DNA of 14,180 bases from Candidatus Thorarchaeota archaeon SMTZ1-83 (lineage in GTDB: Archaea > Asgardarchaeota > Thorarchaeia > Thorarchaeales > Thorarchaeaceae). Below, one piece after another: positions 1 to 7,222 of the stretch; the stretch's first letter is position 1; every line of letters begins with the position of its first letter. The notes under the pieces are model-generated. The model made no database searches, was not told the DNA's origin, and worked only from the letters and a program-made list of their open reading frames with translations. The position numbers were made by a program, and so were the translations under genes. The stretch covers positions 1-14,180 of the forward strand of contig LRSK01000212.1 of NCBI GenBank assembly GCA_001563325.1. The letters run 5' to 3'.

Positions 1-1323
1 AAATCAGATTTGGAAGGGGCTCCGGGTGCAGTGTTTGATAGACTGGGAGAGTTGGGATCGCATGTTGTGGCCTTTCTTGCATCGAGAAACTTGGCCACTC
101 AGAAGGAGATAGAAAGGCTTCTTGGATCGATCGATTCGAGAATGGAAGAAGAAGACATCCATGAGGTTATTCGAGATCTGGTGTCCTTGGGAACTGTTGA
201 TAGAGAAGGCCTTTCCCTGGTTCCCGGGGGTTTCGTATTCACACTACCAGGCCGTGGCCTGCAAGCTGTAAAGGATGCAATTGCTGGCTACATCATTGAA
301 AAGCTGGAGCTATTCGGAATCACTCTAGATGAGGACATAGATGAAGGGTCTGGGATTCTAGTTGAAGACAAAGCGATTCTGATACTACCGGAACAATTGA
401 AAACATCATCTATGGGATTGGTGCTGGAGAAAACTCGTGAATACATGAGAAGCTTGGGCAATAACGTTGCTGAGCTGATTCTAATTGTGAGAGGAAGTGT
501 GGCTGCTGCAAAGCTGCGAGAGATAATGACTGGGTCAGAGGACTTCAATGCCGTGACGGTCATATCTGCCTTTCCGAGCTCTCTGGATTCTATGATTGAG
601 AGTCTGCTTCCTCAGACTCTCTCGAGTACAGAGTTGACTTCATCTTCTCATCCGACGAAGCTTGCCGTTGGTGTTCCTAAGACTGAACAGGTAGGTTTGA
701 TTGGAGCAATTCATGATGTCGGATCAGCTACAAGTCGTGCGATTCAGATGCGTCTTTGGTTTCAGCTAATCCAAGATTTTGTTGATTTGTCAGATGGCAG
801 AATACAGTGGGACATTCTGTTAGAGTTCATTGAAACGACTGCTATGCAGTCTGTCAAGGGGAACTCAACCCCGCTCAGTGTTGAAGAAGGAAAACGTGCT
901 CTAACGGAATTGCTGGCTGACGAAGTCCTAATAGCTTTGCGCGTGGGTGAGAGGCCGAGGTTTGTAAGCCTTGATGAGGGGCTCTGGATTGTCAACTCTG
1001 TTATGTTGAAGGATTTCAAAGAGTCTGTCATAGATGCCCTAGAGCTGGATTTACGTGGACGGGGAGATGAGGTCAAACGGAATCACGGATACTATGACCT
1101 ATGCAACAACGGAGTATCGTTTGTTATATTCCCAAACCAACAACAGCTGAACACCCTTCTTCACATACATACCGATGTGGCATGCAGAAAGTGTAAGTCA
1201 ACCAAGATAATCGGAGTTCTGACTGCTGCAGAGTACTTGGAAGAAGATATGGTGATGCCAGAGAACGTCAAGCTCTACGACTTCTCAGAATACCTCTCTG
1301 TCACAGCCGCAGTCGGTCAGTAG
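1..1323 (+). CDS. Unrecognised protein with winged-helix-like N-terminus, 5' end outside the window
   Basis: The frame is open from base 1 to the TAG at 1321-1323, so the gene probably begins upstream. A TTG at 10 is the first possible internal start. I do not recognise the family. Roughly residues 15-75 have the helix-helix-helix-strand pattern of a winged helix (an A-T-Q-K-E-I-E-R-L-L helix, then an I-R-D-L-V-S-L-G-T-V recognition-like helix, then a short beta wing). The middle part (about 100-220) is alpha/beta in character. Near the C-terminus a CRKC pair (Cys395 and Cys398, counting from base 1) might bind metal, but no second Cys pair is visible. No signal peptide or membrane segment is seen. 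The gene converges on isopentenyl phosphate kinase with a 36-base gap, so it is not in that operon. A DNA- or RNA-associated role is a guess from the winged-helix look only. That the frame is coding is supported by its length and by composition even throughout. Confidence 0.8.
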   Translation, partial: KSDLEGAPGAVFDRLGELGSHVVAFLASRNLATQKEIERLLGSIDSRMEEEDIHEVIRDLVSLGTVDREGLSLVPGGFVFTLPGRGLQAVKDAIAGYIIEKLELFGITLDEDIDEGSGILVEDKAILILPEQLKTSSMGLVLEKTREYMRSLGNNVAELILIVRGSVAAAKLREIMTGSEDFNAVTVISAFPSSLDSMIESLLPQTLSSTELTSSSHPTKLAVGVPKTEQVGLIGAIHDVGSATSRAIQMRLWFQLIQDFVDLSDGRIQWDILLEFIETTAMQSVKGNSTPLSVEEGKRALTELLADEVLIALRVGERPRFVSLDEGLWIVNSVMLKDFKESVIDALELDLRGRGDEVKRNHGYYDLCNNGVSFVIFPNQQQLNTLLHIHTDVACRKCKSTKIIGVLTAAEYLEEDMVMPENVKLYDFSEYLSVTAAVGQ

Positions 1324-1359
1324 ACTATATGTAACAAGAGTTGAATCAGCTCTCTGTAC

Positions 1360-2163
1360 TTAGATTTGTATCCTCGTACATACTGTAGAAGTTCCAGAAA
1401 GTAATGAAGAGAGACGATTAGAAACACCGAGGTTGAAGACTGCAATATCGATGTCTAGCCCAGACAGCGTAGAGATTTCATTGAGCTTCTTCTTCATTCC
1501 TCCGGTGACATCAGTAGCTGATGATGGTCCCGTCCTTGCAATGATTGCATTCCATTTGGAAGTATCAATGACATCGATGTGGTTGGCATTGGGATTGATT
1601 CGAGGGTCGTCCTCAAGGACTCCATCCACATCAGTTCCAATATAGAGTGCCTTTGCCCTCATTTCCTTCGCAAGATATACTGCGATTGTGTCCCCGCTTA
1701 AAATGGAGGCGCCGAGCATGCTGTCGAAGCAGACATCACCATGTGTCACCGCAACCAAACCTGAATCAAGCGTTCTCTGAATCATTTCAGTCGGGAATGT
1801 CGCAATCTTGCGATTCTGTAGTGTGACCATAGTAAATGGAGCTAGTACAACTGCGTGGGCTCCTTCCCTGTTTAGGACCTGCTCAACTGCGAGAGAGAGA
1901 ACTGTCATATTGTGACGGATTGGAGAAACTCCTTCTAGTAGGAGTCCCTGAGTTGTTGAATCGCTTCCAAAGCCATACTTGTGAGCCGCTTGGTGGCCGT
2001 GAGCTCCTCCTCCAAGTACGACGATGAGTTCACCATCATGACTTCTCAATTCATGTGCGATGCGGGATATGTTGTTCTCGTTGACTGCAGGCGGAGAGGA
2101 ATCTTTGTGGGTTATGACTGATCCTCCCAGTTTCACAATCACGAGGTTGTTCAAGTCTGACAC
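1360..2163 (-). CDS. ipk: Isopentenyl phosphate kinase
   Basis: This enzyme phosphorylates isopentenyl phosphate with ATP to isopentenyl diphosphate, the last step of the archaeal version of the mevalonate pathway, feeding ether-lipid synthesis in the cytosol. The 267-residue protein is a typical-length amino-acid-kinase-fold member. Visible motifs are KLGGSVIT at residues 11-18 (phosphate-binding loop and lysine), GGGAHGH at 51-57 with His57 at the place of the catalytic/substrate-phosphate His of the family (usual form GGGSFGH), an HGD motif near 140, GDTIAVYLA, TDVDGV and DVTGGMKKK near the C-terminus. The GGGxxGHxxAxxYG pattern separates it from glutamate 5-kinase and from other amino-acid kinases. 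The start is GTG (2163-2161); an ATG four bases upstream is out of frame, and no strong ribosome site is visible. It is divergent from uS10 across a 140-base gap. Confidence 0.93.
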   Translation of the reverse strand: MSDLNNLVIVKLGGSVITHKDSSPPAVNENNISRIAHELRSHDGELIVVLGGGAHGHQAAHKYGFGSDSTTQGLLLEGVSPIRHNMTVLSLAVEQVLNREGAHAVVLAPFTMVTLQNRKIATFPTEMIQRTLDSGLVAVTHGDVCFDSMLGASILSGDTIAVYLAKEMRAKALYIGTDVDGVLEDDPRINPNANHIDVIDTSKWNAIIARTGPSSATDVTGGMKKKLNEISTLSGLDIDIAVFNLGVSNRLSSLLSGTSTVCTRIQI

Positions 2164-2244
2164 TCATCCGCGTTGTATTGTGCGGCCTTATGGACATTGC
2201 CTTTGACGTCGTAGGGCCGTTTCAGGTCAATACATAAGACAACC

Positions 2245-2252
2245 TTTTTATC
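2245..2252 (+). promoter_or_regulatory. Probable TATA box of the uS10 gene
   Basis: A TTTTTATC run lies in the 140-base gap between the divergent IPK and uS10 genes. Transcription would begin about 25 bases downstream (near 2275), giving a leader of roughly 30 bases before the uS10 ATG at 2304. No clear Shine-Dalgarno sequence precedes that ATG. A short upstream ATG at 2287 runs into a stop after four codons. The call rests on position and composition only. Confidence 0.4.
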
Positions 2253-2303
2253 CGAATCCAATTCCGTTGCGGTATCCAGCCTATCCATGGGACGGACCTG
2301 ACT

Positions 2304-2615
2304 ATGACTCAGAAAGCACGGATCAGACTGTCAAGCACAAGTACCGAACACCTTGATGGTGTTTGTACTCAAATCAAGCGTATCACACGCAAGACAGGAG
2401 TCCGTATGTCCGGTCCAATACCTCTACCTACAAGAAGAATGGTCATTCCCACTCGGAAGACCCCATGCGGGCAGGGCTCTGAGTCCTGGGATAAGTGGGA
2501 GATGCGAGTTCACAAACGACTTATCGACATCGATGCGGATGAGAGAGCGATTAGGCAGATTATGCGAGTAAGGATTCCTGACTCTGTCTATATCGAGATT
2601 GAACTCACGGGATAG
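2304..2615 (+). CDS. rps10: Small-subunit ribosomal protein uS10 (archaeal S10)
   Basis: uS10 is a component of the head of the 30S subunit. The 103-residue protein has the expected archaeal/eukaryotic length and pattern: an N-terminal [10 protein letters not shown] strand, the basic extended loop around [14 protein letters not shown] that threads into the ribosome, then [20 protein letters not shown] and a C-terminal strand with SVYIEIEL. The ATG at 2304 gives the usual N-terminus. In many archaea this gene follows the elongation factor 1-alpha gene; here its upstream neighbour is a divergent isopentenyl phosphate kinase, so the usual pairing is absent. glmS follows on the same strand after 87 bases but appears to have its own promoter. 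Confidence 0.95.
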   Translation: MTQKARIRLSSTSTEHLDGVCTQIKRITRKTGVRMSGPIPLPTRRMVIPTRKTPCGQGSESWDKWEMRVHKRLIDIDADERAIRQIMRVRIPDSVYIEIELTG

Positions 2616-2631
2616 TACAGCCCTGACTGAA

Positions 2632-2649
2632 CACAAAACCCTTTTTGTG
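2632..2649 (+). terminator. Possible weak terminator between uS10 and glmS
   Basis: The 87-base gap contains CACAAAA and TTTTGTG, a 7-base inverted repeat with a 4-base spacer and a run of five T on the descending arm. It begins 17 bases after the uS10 stop. Archaeal termination relies mostly on T-runs, so this could end part of the uS10 transcript, but the stem is AT-rich and the call is weak. Confidence 0.25.
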
Positions 2650-2670
2650 AATACTTCCAAGTGTTGCTTA

Positions 2671-2679
2671 CCTATATGC
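2671..2679 (+). promoter_or_regulatory. Probable TATA box of glmS
   Basis: CCTATATGC lies about 28 bases before the glmS ATG at 2703. A start of transcription 24-27 bases downstream would fall at about 2700, giving a leaderless or nearly leaderless mRNA. An AGGAG at 2686-2690, 12 bases before the ATG, is further than usual for a ribosome site and may be incidental. Confidence 0.4.
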
Positions 2680-2702
2680 AGAGCTAGGAGTCCTCAGAAT
2701 AC

Positions 2703-4526
2703 ATGTGTGGAATCATCGGAGTCGTTCAAAAGCGTGGTCAGGTTGCACCATTCCTGCATCAAGCACTCAAAAGACTGGAGTATCGAGGCTACGACTCAGT
2801 TGGTGTGACAACCATATCCAATGGTCAGCTTCACATGAAGAAGGACAAAGGGAAGATTGAAGAAGTACACAAGAAGCTCAACCTTGATGAGATGCCTGGC
2901 TGCATAGGGATTGGACACACTCGTTGGGCCACTCATGGAATACCTTCCATGTATAACGCGCATCCGCACTTTGACTGCAAGAACGAGATTGCAGTAGTCC
3001 ATAATGGTGTCATTGACAACTTTCTCGAACTCAGAAACGAGCTAGAATCGAAGGGGCATGAGTTCACCTCTGAAACAGACACTGAAGTGATTCCTCACAT
3101 GATTGAGGACTTTGTTTCTGATGGGCTGACTCTTGATGATGCTATCACAGAGGTCACCCGTCGGATTGAGGGAACTTATGCAATAGTAGCCATGACATCG
3201 AAAGATGATGGTAAGATTGTATGTACACGTGATGGCAATCCACTTGTTATTGGACGCAAAGAAGGAGCAACATACGTATCTTCAGACATCCCGGCATTTC
3301 TTCCTATGACTAATGACATGATTCTGCTTCTTGATGGGGAAGTGGCGACCTTAACGGCCGAAAAGGCTGTGATTCAAAAGCTGTCTGATGGATCTGAAGT
3401 GGAGAGAGAAACTATCAAGATTAGCTGGACTGCGGATCAAGCCCAAAAAGGTGGTTTCCCTCACTTCATGTTGAAGGAAATACATGAGCAGCCAGAGGCA
3501 ATTAGGAAAACCCTCAGGATTCGACCTGAGGTAATTCAGGAGGCTGTAAGGTTTATCCATGAAGCAAGGAATGTCTACTTTTTAGCTATGGGTACGTCTG
3601 GTCATGCTGCCATGGCTGGGAGACATATGTTCGCCTCACTTGCGGGCATCTTGCCCAGTTTTGAACTTGCCAGTGACTTTCCAGACACTGTCTACAAATC
3701 ACTATCAAAGGATGATCTTGTGATTGCAATCACACAGTCCGGAGAAACAACAGACACGATAATGGCAGTGAAATATGCGAAGTCGTTTGGCGTGAGAGTA
3801 GTGGCTATTACGAATGTCATTGGTAGCTCGATTACACGCATGGCAGACCATACAGTCTTCACTCAGGCAGGCCCAGAGATAGGAGTTGCCGCCACAAAGA
3901 CGTTCATGGTACAATTGACTGCCCTCGCTCAGTTGGCACTGGCACTTGGGGAACGCACGGGCTTTGTACGAAAAGAGATACTTGAGAAGAAGCGACAATC
4001 TCTCGAGAAACTACCTGAAGTTGTTTCGGAGGTCATTTCTAGGAATGAAGAGAGAGCCAGACGATTAGCAGGGCTTCTTTATGACAAGCCAAGTCTACTC
4101 TTCTTGGGCAGAGGCGTATCTCAAGCCACTGCCGAGGAGGGTGCTCTCAAGCTCAAGGAGATTTCCTATAATCATGCTGAAGCCTATTCTGCAGGACAAT
4201 CGAAACATGGACCCATAGCACTTGTCCAGGACGAGTATCCTGTCATCTTTGTGGTCCCAAGAGATGAAACCAGAAGCAGAATCGTCGGTAACATAATGGA
4301 AATGAAGGCCCGTGGTGCATCAATCATCTCGGTGATTGCAAGAGATGATGAAGAGCTTAAGGGGTTCTCCAATCATTGGTTCACTATCCCAGAGGAGATC
4401 GAGCCTGAATTTTCGACGATACCTTATGTGATACCGTTGCAGTTGTTCAGTTACTATATGGCGAGGAGAAAGGGCTTCGATCCTGATAAGCCGCGTAATC
4501 TGGCGAAGTCGGTCACAGTTCTCTAG
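2703..4526 (+). CDS. glmS: Glutamine--fructose-6-phosphate aminotransferase (isomerising)
   Basis: GlmS makes glucosamine-6-phosphate from fructose-6-phosphate using the amide of glutamine, the entry step to UDP-N-acetylglucosamine and glycan synthesis. At 607 residues it is full length. The N-terminal class II glutaminase domain starts with Cys2 (after removal of Met the nucleophile), followed by EYRGYDS, the HTRWATHG loop, HNGVIDNF (oxyanion hole) and ETDTEVIPH. A linker leads to two SIS sugar-isomerase domains: the first contains GTSGHAA and QSGETTDT, the second LKLKEISYNHAEAYSAGQ and KHGP. His502 in KHGP matches the ring-opening His504 of the E. coli enzyme, and the LKLKEIS Lys/Glu pair matches Lys485 and Glu488. 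The C-terminal LAKSVTV tail that closes the active site is intact. A small deviation is GQSKHGP where GE-[hydrophobic]-KHGP is common. Confidence 0.97.
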   Translation: MCGIIGVVQKRGQVAPFLHQALKRLEYRGYDSVGVTTISNGQLHMKKDKGKIEEVHKKLNLDEMPGCIGIGHTRWATHGIPSMYNAHPHFDCKNEIAVVHNGVIDNFLELRNELESKGHEFTSETDTEVIPHMIEDFVSDGLTLDDAITEVTRRIEGTYAIVAMTSKDDGKIVCTRDGNPLVIGRKEGATYVSSDIPAFLPMTNDMILLLDGEVATLTAEKAVIQKLSDGSEVERETIKISWTADQAQKGGFPHFMLKEIHEQPEAIRKTLRIRPEVIQEAVRFIHEARNVYFLAMGTSGHAAMAGRHMFASLAGILPSFELASDFPDTVYKSLSKDDLVIAITQSGETTDTIMAVKYAKSFGVRVVAITNVIGSSITRMADHTVFTQAGPEIGVAATKTFMVQLTALAQLALALGERTGFVRKEILEKKRQSLEKLPEVVSEVISRNEERARRLAGLLYDKPSLLFLGRGVSQATAEEGALKLKEISYNHAEAYSAGQSKHGPIALVQDEYPVIFVVPRDETRSRIVGNIMEMKARGASIISVIARDDEELKGFSNHWFTIPEEIEPEFSTIPYVIPLQLFSYYMARRKGFDPDKPRNLAKSVTVL

Positions 4527-4529
4527 GGA

Positions 4530-4537
4530 CTTTAAAT
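4530..4537 (+). promoter_or_regulatory. Probable TATA box of the small membrane protein
   Basis: CTTTAAAT lies just after the glmS stop. Its centre (about 4534) plus 26 bases falls at about 4560, directly before the GTG at 4564 and 13 bases before the ATG at 4573. This fits a leaderless or very short-leader transcript and suggests the small gene is transcribed separately from glmS. Confidence 0.5.
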
Positions 4538-4563
4538 CTGAACCTAGAAGTTACTACTAATGT

Positions 4564-4821
4564 GTGAAACAAATGTGGCTGGTTCTTCTTGGTCCTCTAG
4601 TAGACTTCGCGAATCTCATAGCAGCATACTTTGCTGAGATTTGGGAGTTCTTGATATTCATTGGAAGAGTGTCTGCGGCAATTGTGGTCCTCATTGGAGC
4701 CATTCTTTGGTTCACAGAAGTTAATTCAAAGAGGGGAAAGGGGTTGGTGTTGAGTGGAATACTTCTCGCCATTATTGTCCAGTACTTCGTGACATACCCT
4801 CCCGCATTCGTAATAGGCTAG
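4564..4821 (+). CDS. Small membrane protein, two predicted membrane helices, unrecognised
   Basis: This is an 85-residue hydrophobic protein. An amphipathic or partly buried N-terminal stretch (about 4-25) is followed by one clear membrane segment (about 29-49, ending in ILWF), a short basic loop with N-S-K-R-G-K-G, and a second membrane segment (about 60-80, LVLSGILLAIIVQYFV). The basic loop between the helices suggests it faces the cytoplasm. The start is GTG at 4564, or ATG at 4573 three codons in; both are in frame and both fit the TATA-like box at 4530. It ends three bases before the convergent aminotransferase-like gene. No family is recognised and no function is offered; its length, TATA position and membrane pattern support a real gene. 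Confidence 0.7.
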   Translation: MKQMWLVLLGPLVDFANLIAAYFAEIWEFLIFIGRVSAAIVVLIGAILWFTEVNSKRGKGLVLSGILLAIIVQYFVTYPPAFVIG

Positions 4822-4824
4822 TAC

Positions 4825-6039
4825 TCAGAGAAGCTCTCTAATGATGGTTTGAAGCGAATCCGCAAGTCGGTCGATGTCCTCAGTTGAGTTGTACACATGA
4901 AGGGACACTTGGATGAGGCCCTCCTCGGACAGCGGCTTGACAAGCGGATGAGCACATACAAGCCCGCTCCGTACTGCAATGTTAAGGTCGTCAAGGAATA
5001 GAGCAACCTCATGACAGTTCATACCATCCTCTTCCCCAACGTTGAACCCAAGGATTGTGTTTGTGCTATCTAGATTGCCGTAGAGAACCAGAGTACTCAT
5101 TTCACTCAGACGACTTACCAAGTAATGCGAAATGTGTTTCATGTGTTTTGTGAGATTTCGAGATTGCAGGTTTCCGAGGTACTCTAACGATGCACCGAGA
5201 CCGGCAATTGCGGGTACATTCAGTACTCCTGATTCGAACTTGTCTGGGTGGAGAGCAGTTTCGAAGGATCCAATCATGACATTTGCGACCGCTGAGCTTC
5301 CGAGTATTCCTGGTTGATGGGTTTCTCCTATCTCATCAGAAGTCCACTGGATGGCAAGACCGGGTGGTGCTAGAAGCCCTACGTTGGCAGAACATAGGAC
5401 AACGTCCGCTCCGAGGTTCGCAGGTATCACCTCCGAAACTCCAACTGACTGAGTGGCATCTGTGAGTAACAATGCGCCTTCATCGTGTGATATCTCGGCA
5501 ATCTCTGGAATGGGGTTTCTCGTTCCGATACCTATGGCTACGTGATTGGCTGCAACAATTCCAGTCTTGTCGTCTACGGCCTCTTCGAGTGCGGCAAGAT
5601 CTAGGACTCCTTCCTGATTTACAGGTACCAACTGGACTTCAAGTCTGAGGACTTGGGCCGCTCTGAGAAGTGCTACCATCACAGAATGCTCTTCGCTCTG
5701 GGCAACGACCAACTTCTTTCGTTTGGAGGTGCTCCACTCAAAACCGTATGCTAATGAAGCGACCGCCGAAGGAATGGATTTCTGGAAGGAGACCTGTGAC
5801 CTGTCGGTCTGGAAATAATCGGCAAGCGAATTGCGGACTTCCTCAACCATACTGCTTGCATTTACTGCTAGATGATGGGCACCACGTCGGGCTGACGCTA
5901 CTGTACTCTTGAGAAACTCGGCGGTTGCATCGACAGCGACCCTTGGAACTAGACCTGTGCTTGCGGAGTCAAAGTATGCGAGTTCGGGCTCAGCCTCGAA
6001 GATGCTAAAATCAGACTTCACTTCCAGTTTAGCAGCCAT
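4825..6039 (-). CDS. Class V aminotransferase / cysteine desulfurase-like protein lacking the PLP lysine
   Basis: The 404-residue protein follows the SufS/CsdA fold from end to end: YFDSASTG at 22-29, the RRGAHHLAVNA segment, the PLP-stacking His118 in EEHSVM, NHVAIGIGTRNPI, the PLP-nitrogen Asp194 in LLTDATQSVG, FESGVLNVPAIAGLGASLEYL, and near the C-terminus RSGLVCAHPL with Arg357 (substrate carboxylate) and Cys362 in the place of the desulfurase cysteine. The usual SGHK motif with the Schiff-base lysine reads SANV here, so the lysine is Val220 (codon GTA, 5380-5382). The phosphate-binding TSGTTE-like loop is also changed, to QKSIPSA. Thus several cofactor contacts are kept but the lysine is gone. 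A PMP-dependent reaction, a sulfur-carrier or scaffold role, or a dead enzyme are all possible. The start ATG (6039) lies about 28 bases from a TATA-like element shared with the divergent nucleotidyltransferase. Family assignment is firm; activity is unknown. Confidence 0.88.
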   Translation of the reverse strand: MAAKLEVKSDFSIFEAEPELAYFDSASTGLVPRVAVDATAEFLKSTVASARRGAHHLAVNASSMVEEVRNSLADYFQTDRSQVSFQKSIPSAVASLAYGFEWSTSKRKKLVVAQSEEHSVMVALLRAAQVLRLEVQLVPVNQEGVLDLAALEEAVDDKTGIVAANHVAIGIGTRNPIPEIAEISHDEGALLLTDATQSVGVSEVIPANLGADVVLCSANVGLLAPPGLAIQWTSDEIGETHQPGILGSSAVANVMIGSFETALHPDKFESGVLNVPAIAGLGASLEYLGNLQSRNLTKHMKHISHYLVSRLSEMSTLVLYGNLDSTNTILGFNVGEEDGMNCHEVALFLDDLNIAVRSGLVCAHPLVKPLSEEGLIQVSLHVYNSTEDIDRLADSLQTIIRELL

Positions 6040-6063
6040 GGTTCAATGCTATTCGAGGGGTCT

Positions 6064-6071
6064 CTTTAATT
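6064..6071. promoter_or_regulatory. Shared TATA-like element between two divergent genes
   Basis: CTTTAATT on the plus strand reads AATTAAAG on the minus strand. Its centre (6067.5) is about 27 bases before the GTG at 6095 (plus strand) and about 28 bases before the ATG at 6039 (minus strand). A single element could therefore drive two leaderless transcripts in opposite directions. An alternative plus-strand ATG at 6038-6040 lies on the wrong side of the element, which is why the GTG is preferred. Confidence 0.5.
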
Positions 6072-6094
6072 GTTGGCCTTGTGTCAGTATTCTC

Positions 6095-7105
6095 GTGAAT
6101 TCCCTGACTTCGCAACCTATTGAGGGCTACTTCGTAGTAACTAATGAAGGTCTTGTATTTGAAGTGAAAGGGGTCATTCAACCCGTAGACCGGTTGATTG
6201 CCTACCTAAGATACGTTCCAGATCCCAGTGGAAACCGGCAATCAAGAGATGGATTACGATTCTCGAAAGTATACGATCTTGAGAAACGCAACAGGTACCT
6301 TCGTGAGAAACACCCACAGTATCTTTGGTATGATGAGAAACGTGGACGCGTTCTTCAAGCTGTTCCAAATGATTGTGTGTCCTATGTGCTAAGTCCTATT
6401 GACGGTCTACGCCAGCTTCGCGATCTAGGACTACACATGACCGCTCTTGAGGAAGCATCGCAATCTCTTGCTCAGAGTATAGTTGACAAGGCAGGCATAG
6501 AGTCGTCAGATATCGGGCTCACTGGTTCTCAGCTTGTTGGTCTTGATACCTCTCAATCGGACATTGACCTTGTTGTGTACGGAGCACGTCAAGCCAAGAG
6601 AGTTCATGCAGTACTAAGAGATAGCTCTCTCCCAAGAACGAAACGATATCATGGTGACAGGCTTGAGAGGCATCTGGACTTCAGGTGGAAAGGACACAGT
6701 AGATGGAGATCCGTATTGAAGAAGATAGAAGCTAAGAAAGCTCTACAAGGGTTGTATGATTGGATTGACTTCTTTGTCAGAGCAGTCAAGCTGCCAGATG
6801 AGATGGGGTACAGCTATGATGATTTCACATTTGAGTGTAAAGGCACCCGGGTAGTGGATTGTGTGGTGACTAATGATTCTGATTCGATATTCACTCCATG
6901 TACGTACCTTGTTCAGTGTGAAGAGCTGCCAGATCTGTCTAGGCTCGTTAGCTATCGCGGCCGTTTCACTGAGCATGTTCACAGGAGTGAGCGTGTCGAG
7001 GCAAGAGGACGACTTGAGTTAGTACGTAACGTTACCAAGGCAGAAAGCTTCTACCAACTCGTGCTTGGAGAGGACTCCTTTGACTACTTGGTACCAGTCA
7101 TCTAG
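6095..7105 (+). CDS. Predicted nucleotidyltransferase (Pol beta superfamily)
   Basis: The 336-residue protein carries the nucleotidyltransferase signature: GS at residues 144-145, then ten residues later SDID, with Asp156 and Asp158 as the likely metal-binding pair and a possible third acidic residue at Asp195 (HLDFRWKG). The N-terminal part contains E-G-Y-F-V-V-T-N-E-G-L-V-F-E-V-K-G and Y-L-R-Y-V-P-D-P, and resembles an archaeal family of predicted nucleotidyltransferases with a fused N-terminal domain. Substrate and role are unknown; tRNA, nucleotide or protein modification are all possible in this superfamily. The frame is open further upstream, but the GTG at 6095 fits the TATA-like element at 6064 and puts the conserved-looking part at the start. 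An in-frame ATG at 6038 would overlap the divergent gene. The last 87 bases overlap a candidate minus-strand small gene. Confidence 0.82.
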   Translation: MNSLTSQPIEGYFVVTNEGLVFEVKGVIQPVDRLIAYLRYVPDPSGNRQSRDGLRFSKVYDLEKRNRYLREKHPQYLWYDEKRGRVLQAVPNDCVSYVLSPIDGLRQLRDLGLHMTALEEASQSLAQSIVDKAGIESSDIGLTGSQLVGLDTSQSDIDLVVYGARQAKRVHAVLRDSSLPRTKRYHGDRLERHLDFRWKGHSRWRSVLKKIEAKKALQGLYDWIDFFVRAVKLPDEMGYSYDDFTFECKGTRVVDCVVTNDSDSIFTPCTYLVQCEELPDLSRLVSYRGRFTEHVHRSERVEARGRLELVRNVTKAESFYQLVLGEDSFDYLVPVI

Positions 7106-7222
7106 GTCAAGAATCACGTCAACGGATTCACGGCATTTACAACATTTCACAGTCCTTCTCTGTGAATGGCGCCCTTTCTGTGAACAGTCCCCACAGAAAA
7201 GACCCCAAATCACCATATACAT
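7019..7222 (-). CDS. Candidate small zinc-ribbon-like protein
   Basis: A 67-residue frame starts at an ATG (7222). Residues 7-32 read like a zinc ribbon: CGDC at about 10-13 and CCKC at about 28-31, separated by a basic loop (K-G-R-H-S-Q-R-R). The rest (S-V-D-V-I-L-D-L-D-D-W-Y-Q-V-V-K-G-V-L) looks like a normal soluble protein. About 39 residues lie in otherwise empty DNA; the remainder overlaps the 3' end of the nucleotidyltransferase tail to tail. An AT-rich stretch at about 7240-7250 could supply a TATA box. The Cys spacing is the main support. It may equally be a chance frame, and I recognise no family. Confidence 0.35.
   Translation of the reverse strand: MYMVIWGLFCGDCSQKGRHSQRRTVKCCKCRESVDVILDLDDWYQVVKGVLSKHELVEAFCLGNVTY

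Noticed and set aside
5909..6094. Upstream extension of the nucleotidyltransferase frame
   Set aside because: It overlaps the start of the divergent aminotransferase-like gene, and the GTG at 6095 fits the TATA-like element better.
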